From: Pseudomonadota bacterium | GTDB lineage: Bacteria; Pseudomonadota; Alphaproteobacteria; Azospirillales; Azospirillaceae | NCBI GenBank assembly: GCA_023423695.1 | Contig: JAFAFA010000146.1 | Coordinates: 28,029 to 92,028, forward strand | Reading direction: 5' to 3' | Length of the DNA: 64,000 nucleotides | In this document: positions 58,135 to 64,000 of the stretch, in pieces | Layout: every line of letters starts with the position of its first letter | How positions within the stretch are numbered: position 1 is the first letter of the stretch | Program-made: the position numbers and the translations under genes | The notes under the pieces: model-generated | Told to the model about the DNA's origin: nothing | The model's input: the letters and a program-made list of their open reading frames with translations, nothing else | Databases searched by the model: none

Positions 58135-58641
58135 TTATCCCCCCAGCTGCTCGGCGTGCCAGTCGTCGGCGGCGGCCCGGATCTCCGGCAGGCGCGCCAG
58201 CAGGTGACCGCCGCATCCCAAGAGGACGTCGGCGTGGGTCAGCAGCAGGGCATTGGGGTACGCCTGCGGCCGGACGCGCCGGAGCTCGGCCACGGCGGCG
58301 TCAATGTCGCCGAGCTCCTGGACCAGCAGGGCCAACGCCGCTGCGCCGCTGCGGGACACCCCCGCCGCGCAATGGACCACCAGCACCGCCCCGTCCGGTA
58401 TTGACCGGCCAAGCTCCAGGATACGGGCCATGTCCACGACTGTCGGCGCACCTTTAGCCATTGGATCCTCGACATCGTCCATCGGCACGACGAGGTGGTC
58501 CACGATGTCCTCGGACCGTCGGAAACCTCTTGGCTCGACCAAGGACAGGATGTGCGTGGCGCTACGCTCCCGGGCCAGGGGGGCCAGGTCGCACAATGGG
58601 CAGAGGACCAGGGAGTAGCGGGGTTTTCCGCGTGATGTCAC
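58135..58641 (-). CDS. dual-specificity/tyrosine phosphatase-like protein, 168 aa
   Basis: The signature VVHCAAGVSRSGAAALALLV (about residue 89) is the C-x5-R active site of cysteine-based protein phosphatases, with HC and the Ser after Arg present. VVDMARILELGRSIPDGAVL precedes it as in DSP folds, and the general-acid Asp is probably in VVPMDDVEDP. The GTG start at 58641 overlaps the TGA of the metallophosphoesterase gene (GTGA). It is the last gene of the five-gene operon from 62867. The substrate may be a phosphoprotein or a phosphorylated nucleotide/RNA. Confidence 0.8.
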   Translation of the reverse strand: MTSRGKPRYSLVLCPLCDLAPLARERSATHILSLVEPRGFRRSEDIVDHLVVPMDDVEDPMAKGAPTVVDMARILELGRSIPDGAVLVVHCAAGVSRSGAAALALLVQELGDIDAAVAELRRVRPQAYPNALLLTHADVLLGCGGHLLARLPEIRAAADDWHAEQLGG

Positions 58642-59300
58642 GGTCTGACCTCGTCGATCACCCACGTCTCCGCCATCCCCAGGCCACGGACCCGAATTCC
58701 GCCCTCGATCTCGCTGGTGTAGCTGTAATGGTGATGGCCATGGATCACGAGCCGGACGCGCATGGTCCGGGCCAGGTCGTCGATGCCGCGGAACCCGGCT
58801 CTGTGGGAAGTCGGCGCCTCGTGCGTGACCAGGACGTCGGCCCGCCGCCCTGCGAGTTCCGCCACGTCCTCCGGCCAGACAGCAGCCCGCAAATGGAGCG
58901 GCACCCCGTCGTCCATCCGCGCTTGGTTTTCCCGCATCCAGTCGGCGCGGGACCGATGGATGGGCTTCTCGCCGCCGCGTTGCGGATACCAGATCTTCCC
59001 CTTGAAATGGCCGCCCAATCCGGCGACGCGCAGGCCGCCGATCTCCACGACGCGACCGTGCAAGCTGCCGTCGGGGTGGTCCTTCCAAAGCCAGCGGTAG
59101 GCATCAGCGGACCCCACATCGTGGTTGCCTGGGATCCAGTGGACCCCGATCCCGACATCCAGCAGCGGCGCCACCGTCCGGCGCAGCGGCGCGGTCAGAT
59201 CCATGTCACCGAGCAGGACCACAGCCGACGGGCGCAGCCGTTCAGCCGCATCGAGCAGCGGGGTCCAGCGTCCGTGCGGATCTCCGTAGGCCAGGATCAC
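58638..59300 (-). CDS. calcineurin-like metallophosphoesterase, 220 aa
   Basis: All motifs of the superfamily are present in order: GDPHGR (residues 6-11, GDxHG), VVLLGDMD (GDxx), WIPGNHDVGS (GNHD), VLVTHEAPTS and VIHGHHHYSYT (GHxH). These bind two metals and hydrolyse phosphomono- or diesters. The protein is cytoplasmic. Its ATG overlaps the stop of the upstream gene (ATGA) and its stop overlaps the phosphatase start, so the operon encodes two phospho-hydrolases back to back. The length is normal. Confidence 0.9.
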   Translation of the reverse strand: MILAYGDPHGRWTPLLDAAERLRPSAVVLLGDMDLTAPLRRTVAPLLDVGIGVHWIPGNHDVGSADAYRWLWKDHPDGSLHGRVVEIGGLRVAGLGGHFKGKIWYPQRGGEKPIHRSRADWMRENQARMDDGVPLHLRAAVWPEDVAELAGRRADVLVTHEAPTSHRAGFRGIDDLARTMRVRLVIHGHHHYSYTSEIEGGIRVRGLGMAETWVIDEVRP

Positions 59301-59971
59301 TCCGCGTCTCCGTCGTCACGGCGATCAGCCGTTGGCTGTTCGCGGTCGGGAAAATCGATGCCGGACGAGGCGAAGAAATCGTCCCACGGCCCGTCACCGA
59401 ACATCCCGCAGCAGGCCATCTCGCGGCTCACGAGATCGACAGAATGCGCGAGCCAACGCTGGTCATGGTCGCTGATGTCGGCCAGCAGTTGCTCTACCAC
59501 GGCCAGCATCCGGTGCCGATGCTTCCCGACCCGACTGCGGGCGTAGGTCCGCGCGCCGAGTGCGTCGACCTCGATGTACCCGACGCTGTCCACACCACTG
59601 CTAATCTCCTCGACCACGACGAAGCCCGCCACCGCTTCCTCGTCGCGTAGCCCACCAGGAGGCTCGACGCGGACAGCGCAGCGCCGCGGGATCTTGGTCA
59701 CGATCTCGGACGTGGCCACCGGGACCGGCAACGCGGAGACAAGCGGCTGGACCTCCGACCACTCCGGCACCCGCCATCCGTCGCCCAGGCCCGCCTGCAG
59801 CAGCACCTCGCCGCCTACCCCGTCGTCAGGAGGGGCACCGGGCGGTCCGGCCTCGACGGTCAGCACCCCTCGGAATCTGATGTAGAGCGGCCTCCGCGTT
59901 TCATGGTCGCGCGCGAGCCATTCGGCCAGGGTGCCGTCGCCGCTGATCTGTCTGACGTCGATGAGCCGCAT
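59297..59971 (-). CDS. hypothetical protein of the AAA+/phosphatase operon, 224 aa
   Basis: The protein starts MRLIDVRQISGDGTLAEWLA and is mixed beta/alpha with an acidic C-terminus (FPDREQPTADRRDDGDAE). A segment ISDHDQRWLAHSVDLVSREM is helical. No motif is recognised. The ATG at 59971 overlaps the stop of the upstream zinc-ribbon gene; its own stop overlaps the metallophosphoesterase start. It has no signal peptide, so it acts in the cytoplasm with the other products. Confidence 0.6.
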   Translation of the reverse strand: MRLIDVRQISGDGTLAEWLARDHETRRPLYIRFRGVLTVEAGPPGAPPDDGVGGEVLLQAGLGDGWRVPEWSEVQPLVSALPVPVATSEIVTKIPRRCAVRVEPPGGLRDEEAVAGFVVVEEISSGVDSVGYIEVDALGARTYARSRVGKHRHRMLAVVEQLLADISDHDQRWLAHSVDLVSREMACCGMFGDGPWDDFFASSGIDFPDREQPTADRRDDGDAE

Positions 59972-61089
59972 CACTCATCCTCCCGTGGATACAGCAGCGC
60001 GCCCATGTCCTCGACGCCATCCCGGTAGACTTCGGCGTGGGCGTCGCAAAGCGTGATCACCCAATGGTGACCGTCGTCGGGGTCACGCGTTCGTGTCCCG
60101 GCCTCGATGCCCGCACCGCAGACCGAGCAGGCGAAGGCTGACTTGACCTCGGCGAGACGGACTGCCGCACGGGCTGCGGCTGTCGAGCGGTCCAGGTACC
60201 ATCTGAGCGTGCCGAACTTTTCCTTCACCTGGCCGGTGCCGATGTGCTCAGCCCCAGGCTGTGTCGCGATCACCACGCATGCCTGCTCAAGGATCGGCAA
60301 CCAGCCGACTGGCGAGCCGCTCGCATGCCCGCCGAGAAACGGAAATGCAATCTTGATATAGGCCAGCCGCCGGACGCGCTCCGCCCCTGTGGACGGCGCC
60401 TGACACCCGAAACCGACGGGGGCATCCTCGTAGCCGTCCAGCGACGGCAACTCCGGTGGCGGCTCCAGCGAGGTCCAGCCGACAGCGGTCTCTGCGGTCA
60501 GCACGGCATCAGGGCCATTGGTGGGCCGCCAGACCCGTGCGTCTTGGTCGTACTCCGCTTCCTGGCACCTCCCATCCCGAAGCAGGACTCGGACCGGGCC
60601 ATCGTAGCATCGTTGATCCATCGGCCGCATGCTCTCGGCGATGTGGATGCGGACGGCATGGGCGTTCCAAGACGGCACGCCATCCTTGACCTCCAGCACG
60701 GCTACCCCGCATCCGCAATGAGCCGGTCCGCTGTTGTAGCGCGCGCTGATCGTCCCTTTGCAGATGGCGCAGTGACCGTCGAGGCGGAACACCTGTGCGT
60801 ATCCCCGTTGTTGCATCTCGCGATTTCGCTGCAACCGATCTCCTCTCTGCTCCTTTTGCCACCTCTCCTGCCATTGCGCGATCTCGGCGTCCGTTGCGGG
60901 GGGCACCGAGTGATCGATGTGGACGGTCAGGATCGGCTCATCGTCCGGCACCTCGGACCGATCGGCCGGACGCATTGCGCTTGCGGGGGACCGGCAACGA
61001 CCGCAGACGTCGTGGTCGCCGTCCAACCGGGTGGTGGCCCCCGCATGCACCCGGCCGCACACCGCGCAACGGACGAACGACATCGGCAT
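59971..61089 (-). CDS. multi-zinc-ribbon protein of the AAA+/phosphatase operon, 372 aa
   Basis: Three Cys-pair clusters are visible: FVRCAVCGRVHAGA ... DVCGRCRSPA at residues 5-40, HCAICKGTISARYNSGPAHC near residue 105 with CGC, and FACSVCGAGIEAGTR ... ITLCDAHAEVY at the C-terminus. These look like zinc ribbons. The middle includes IGTGQVKEKFGTLRWYLDRS, a segment known from many small bacterial proteins that describe KExFGxLRxY. The ATG overlaps the stop of the AAA+ gene upstream (TGATG). It may recognise nucleic acid or a protein substrate for the ATPase; this is inferred. Confidence 0.65.
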   Translation of the reverse strand: MPMSFVRCAVCGRVHAGATTRLDGDHDVCGRCRSPASAMRPADRSEVPDDEPILTVHIDHSVPPATDAEIAQWQERWQKEQRGDRLQRNREMQQRGYAQVFRLDGHCAICKGTISARYNSGPAHCGCGVAVLEVKDGVPSWNAHAVRIHIAESMRPMDQRCYDGPVRVLLRDGRCQEAEYDQDARVWRPTNGPDAVLTAETAVGWTSLEPPPELPSLDGYEDAPVGFGCQAPSTGAERVRRLAYIKIAFPFLGGHASGSPVGWLPILEQACVVIATQPGAEHIGTGQVKEKFGTLRWYLDRSTAAARAAVRLAEVKSAFACSVCGAGIEAGTRTRDPDDGHHWVITLCDAHAEVYRDGVEDMGALLYPREDE

Positions 61090-62867
61090 CAGTGCCTCCC
61101 GGTATGTCGGGCCGCCGCCGCCAGCGCCGCCTGCACCTGCCCTCGCAGGCGGCGCGGCGTCCCGCCGTCGGCCCACGTCCGCCGCATCGCCTCGACGGCC
61201 TCGTCGACGAGCAGGGCGCGCAGCGTCTCAGCCTGGTCGCGCCCGGCACCATATTCCTCGGCGATGTCCGCCAGGACACCGACGAGGACGCCGTCGAACG
61301 CCTCGGCCCCGGGCAAGCCGACTTCGACGACGCCGATCCGCGTCACCAGCGCCTCGGGAAGCGTGTCGATGACGTTGGCCGTGAGCAGCCAGCTGACACC
61401 GGATAGGTCGGCGCAGCCGCCGAGGCACTCGTCCGGCCAGCGCCGTGACGTCTCCGGCTCCAACATGGCCAGCAGCGTGTCGTGCAGCCTGCCGTTCTGA
61501 TCGCTGCCGCCCGCTTTGTCGATCTCATCTACCAGCATCAAAGGCCCAGCGTGGCCGTGCGCGGCCATCGTGAGAAGCACCGAGGACGGCGTCGCCGACC
61601 CCCATCCGGTCGCCGTCCCCGCGAGGCTCCGGCTGTCAGTCGAGCCGCCCGCCGCGATGACCCCGAACGGGGTGCCGACAAGTTGCGCGACCCGTCGCGC
61701 GAACCGCGACTTGCCGACACCAGGAGGCCCGACAAGCAGGAATGGCCGGATCCGGACTGCTCGGGCACCGAGTAGACGTGCCAGCCGCAGGTCGGAGGCG
61801 ATGCGCTCGATGGCCGGGGCCATCCAGGGGAACTCGGAGAGCAGCGACGACTCAAGAGACTCGACATCCGGCAGCGGAGCAAGTGGGAGGGGGGCCAGCA
61901 GATGTCCGAAGCGTTCCTTCAACCGCTTGGCGTCATGGATGCCATCGGGGATACGGTCGAGTACGCGCAGACTCGGCTCGGGCGCGTTGAGGATGTCGTC
62001 GGCAGCGGCCTTGACTCGCGCCTCCTCCTCGGCAGTGAGACCTGATGCCCGCTCCCCGGCGATCAGTCGAGCGAGCTTCGCCCGCTGGTGCCAGGGTTGG
62101 TGCGAGCCATGATCGAGAATCGAGCAGGCCAAGACCGCCAGATCTCCACGATCCTCCCGGTCTTCGACATCCCTGAGGTGGGCCGCCAACATCCCAGCCA
62201 GGGCGAGCCGCGGATAGAAGTCACGGCTGATCCGGGCGGCGACCCAGGCGCACGTCGCGCGCCAGTCCTCAATCGCGCAAGCTCGGCTGTTCTCAAGGTC
62301 GAGTCCGATGGCTGTGATCGATGCCTCGGCGTCGGCGAGGGCGACACGATCCGCAAGATCGGTTTTGCCGCCATTGCGCAGCGCATCGACGACAGCGGCG
62401 ACCACGCGGCGCGCCTCAAGCGCGCTGGTCCAGGGCGAAAGCCGCCTGTATGCGCTCCAAGGCGATGCCACCCTGGCATTGTGGCCGTCGATGCTCCAAC
62501 CGCCCTCCAGGTCGAGATCGCTGACCAACATCACCACAGCACGGCACCCTGGAGCCGAAAGAGTATCCCCCGCCGCCACCACGGCGTCTTCGACGCCGAC
62601 GGGCATCGTTGTCGCCGGTGTTCCGAGTGTCACAAGGGGATCAAGATCATCACCGGCGCTGACCGCATACTGCGGAGTGTGAGGCTCAACCCCAAATGAA
62701 CTGATTTCCAGCACCCGCCATCCGCCGCCGTCGGGCCAGACCAGGGCGGCGCGGTCGACGCAGCCGTCGGGGAATCTCGCGATGGCCACGAGCCAGTTTT
62801 CGGGCTGGCCAGTCGCCCGCGATCCGGTTCCCGCGTCGATGTCGTGGCTTGTGATCTCTGTGGGCAT
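61089..62867 (-). CDS. Lon-like AAA+ ATPase without protease domain, 592 aa
   Basis: The C-terminal half is a full AAA+ module: FLLVGPPGVGKSRFARRVAQ (Walker A, about residue 378), GPLMLVDEIDKAGGSDQNGR (Walker B, about 442), a sensor-1 segment VSWLLTANVIDTLPEALVTR and a Arg-rich C-terminal lid. The order and the DEIDK motif are those of Lon/ClpX-type ATPases, but no Ser-Lys protease dyad follows. The N-terminal ~370 residues have no recognised domain. AGGTGA lies before the ATG. It heads the five-gene operon and is probably the motor that remodels a target for the two phosphatases downstream. Confidence 0.85.
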   Translation of the reverse strand: MPTEITSHDIDAGTGSRATGQPENWLVAIARFPDGCVDRAALVWPDGGGWRVLEISSFGVEPHTPQYAVSAGDDLDPLVTLGTPATTMPVGVEDAVVAAGDTLSAPGCRAVVMLVSDLDLEGGWSIDGHNARVASPWSAYRRLSPWTSALEARRVVAAVVDALRNGGKTDLADRVALADAEASITAIGLDLENSRACAIEDWRATCAWVAARISRDFYPRLALAGMLAAHLRDVEDREDRGDLAVLACSILDHGSHQPWHQRAKLARLIAGERASGLTAEEEARVKAAADDILNAPEPSLRVLDRIPDGIHDAKRLKERFGHLLAPLPLAPLPDVESLESSLLSEFPWMAPAIERIASDLRLARLLGARAVRIRPFLLVGPPGVGKSRFARRVAQLVGTPFGVIAAGGSTDSRSLAGTATGWGSATPSSVLLTMAAHGHAGPLMLVDEIDKAGGSDQNGRLHDTLLAMLEPETSRRWPDECLGGCADLSGVSWLLTANVIDTLPEALVTRIGVVEVGLPGAEAFDGVLVGVLADIAEEYGAGRDQAETLRALLVDEAVEAMRRTWADGGTPRRLRGQVQAALAAAARHTGRH

Positions 62868-63112
62868 GGGCGGCTCACCTGATGGTTCCTGGTGGCCGGA
62901 CAGCGGGAATGGCGCGCGCCCGGCCTGTGGCAGTCGGACGCGGCAGTCGGGACGGAGTCAGTCCCTGGGCACGCGCGATCGACCGCGCCGACTGTTATCG
63001 GCGGTTATGGCAATACCCATCGGGGCTATGTGGAGGGCGCGGAACATGGTCACGAACTGTATCCGAGACCGGATGGATCGGCAACCAGGCGTGCCGTCAT
63101 AGGCCGAGAGCT

Positions 63113-63130
63113 AAATAGGTTTCCGGTGCG
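63113..63130 (+). repeat. isolated GGTAGGTTT-type repeat
   Basis: aaataggtttccggtgcg shares TAGGTTTCCGGTGCG with the cluster at 9899. It lies between the AAA+ operon and the Uma2 gene, just past the Uma2 stop. Confidence 0.6.
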
Positions 63131-63148
63131 CTCGGGAGCCAGGCACTC

Positions 63149-63898
63149 CTACCGGACCCTGTCCCTCATCAGGTCGGCCAGCGGTATCGACCAGCCGATG
63201 CTCTTCAGTCGCAGCGTGCCGTCGAGAGCGACCTCCTCAGAGCGCCATTCGCCGCCGTCCCGGCGCTCCACCCTGGCCCAGGCGCCTCGGGCGTCCACGA
63301 CGGCGATCTCGCTCACCGACGGCAGACGACGGAACGCCCGCACCCGGTCCGGTTCAATCCACGCCGTCGCGGCCTCGCTGACCTCGACAGCGACGACCGC
63401 GTCGTCCACCCACGGCGGTTCGGCGCCAATCCGCCGCCGCGGCAGCACGGCCAGATCGCTGGTCCGCAGGTCCAGGTCGTCGCCCCCGCCGCCGACCCAC
63501 ACGTTCATCAGCGCCATCCGGTCGTCGCCTCCGTCCAGCGCCGAGAGGAGCGCAGTGACGGTGCGGCTGTGGCCGACCGTGGCGCCTGGGCGAGGGATCG
63601 GCGTCCCGCCGTGCAGTTCCCATCGGACGTCGCTGCCGTCGTCCGCCCATCCTGCGAACTCTCGGGCGGTCATTGGCATACGGCGCAGCGGTGGATTCAG
63701 GACCAGACCAAGGAGCCTGTCGGCGGGGATCTCGGTGCCGTCGGGCCAGCGCAGGGCCGCGCCGTCCCCGACGACCTCGAAGGTGCCGTCCGGGACGAGA
63801 TCCCGCAGGTCGGCGGCACCGCGCAGGCCGTCGCCGAAAACGACTTCGGCGACCCTTGAACCGTAGATCACATGGGCGTCTGCGATCTCGATTGTCAT
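63149..63898 (-). CDS. Uma2-family (DUF820) nuclease-like protein, 249 aa
   Basis: The segment MTAREFAGWADDGSDVRWEL followed by HGGTPIPRPGATVGHSRTVT is the Uma2 opening (MTxxEF, YELxxG). LDLRTSDLAVLPRRRIGAEP then WVDDAVVAVEVSEAAT carries the PDxAV and VEV strands of the PD-(D/E)XK fold, and RAFRRLPSVSEIAVVD the end of the core. The N-terminal ~100 residues are an additional beta-rich domain. The ATG at 63898 follows GGAGAG. It lies about 280 bp upstream of the AAA+ operon on the same strand and is flanked by copies of the plasmid repeat. The family is widespread and functionally unclear. Confidence 0.8.
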   Translation of the reverse strand: MTIEIADAHVIYGSRVAEVVFGDGLRGAADLRDLVPDGTFEVVGDGAALRWPDGTEIPADRLLGLVLNPPLRRMPMTAREFAGWADDGSDVRWELHGGTPIPRPGATVGHSRTVTALLSALDGGDDRMALMNVWVGGGGDDLDLRTSDLAVLPRRRIGAEPPWVDDAVVAVEVSEAATAWIEPDRVRAFRRLPSVSEIAVVDARGAWARVERRDGGEWRSEEVALDGTLRLKSIGWSIPLADLMRDRVR

Positions 63899-63982
63899 AC
63901 CAACTCTCCATGCGCTTCCTTCCGCCGGGAGGATGGATGCCGGAACTACCGAGGACAACCGACAACGGAGGCTTAGGCTATC

Positions 63983-64000
63983 GGTAAGGTAGGTTTGCGG
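63983..64000 (+). repeat. GGTAGGTTT-type repeat at the window edge
   Basis: ggtaaggtaggtttgcgg combines ATCGGTAAGG, the core of the RepA iteron, with GGTAGGTTTGCGG, the core of the 9.9 kb repeat. It is cut by the window end. Confidence 0.5.

Overview
The window reads as part of a large, GC-rich plasmid (or chromid) of an alphaproteobacterium. This is inferred from two Ros/MucR-type regulators, an iteron-controlled RepA initiator, several ParA-type ATPases, an HU protein, IS5/IS630/IS256-family elements and very high GC coding sequence. An Azospirillum-like (Rhodospirillales) host is my best guess, but nothing in the sequence proves it. Most genes are short plasmid-type proteins with no recognisable family, so many calls are descriptive.

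Layout. 0-3.3 kb: a small basic protein, an unusual long-armed tRNA gene, a secreted repeat protein and two overlapping MucR-like genes. 3.5-9.1 kb: a cluster of related hypothetical genes with two copies of a conserved leader, a transglutaminase-like protein and a small gene with an in-frame amber codon. 9.1-14.3 kb: a zinc peptidase, a cluster of GGTAGGTTT repeats, and the replication block (helix-turn-helix protein, RepA, and an array of GCTGAATCGGTAAGG iterons in both orientations). 14.4-22.3 kb: secreted and membrane proteins, a ~900-residue helix-turn-helix protein and a nuclease-like protein with Cys pairs. 22.4-25.1 kb: an operon of three genes resembling TraK-TraL-TraM of conjugative plasmids (the middle one a ParA-like ATPase), preceded by a ~290-bp array of about 12-bp period. 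25.5-28.4 kb: a very GC-rich stretch without a convincing gene but with long inverted repeats, followed by a tyrosine recombinase.

30-35.7 kb: a three-HTH protein, a decayed gene, two GIY-YIG nuclease genes, and a gene interrupted by TAG. 35.8-39.4 kb: two consecutive partition-like loci (ParA plus DUF3102-like partner; ParA with deviant P-loop plus a partner gene split by a canonical -1 slippery heptamer). 39.5-47.7 kb: small hypothetical genes, a ribbon-helix-helix-like protein, a complete IS5-family element, an Rpn-type nuclease, a pair of DnaA boxes, an HNH protein, an orphan AbrB-type antitoxin and HU. 48-58 kb: a mobile-element-rich, partly AT-rich zone with a second complete IS5-family element, a truncated copy of it, IS630 and IS256 fragments, and secreted or membrane cargo proteins. 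58.1-62.9 kb: a tightly overlapping five-gene operon (Lon-like AAA+ ATPase, zinc-ribbon protein, unknown protein, metallophosphoesterase, dual-specificity-type phosphatase), followed upstream by a Uma2-family nuclease bracketed by the GGTAGGTTT repeat.

Functional picture. RepA with its iterons should drive replication; the par loci, HU and perhaps the TraL-like operon with its repeat array provide segregation or transfer; the recombinase may resolve or integrate the replicon. The five-gene ATPase/phosphatase operon is the best candidate for an undescribed system. All functional statements rest on motifs read by eye; no database search was made.
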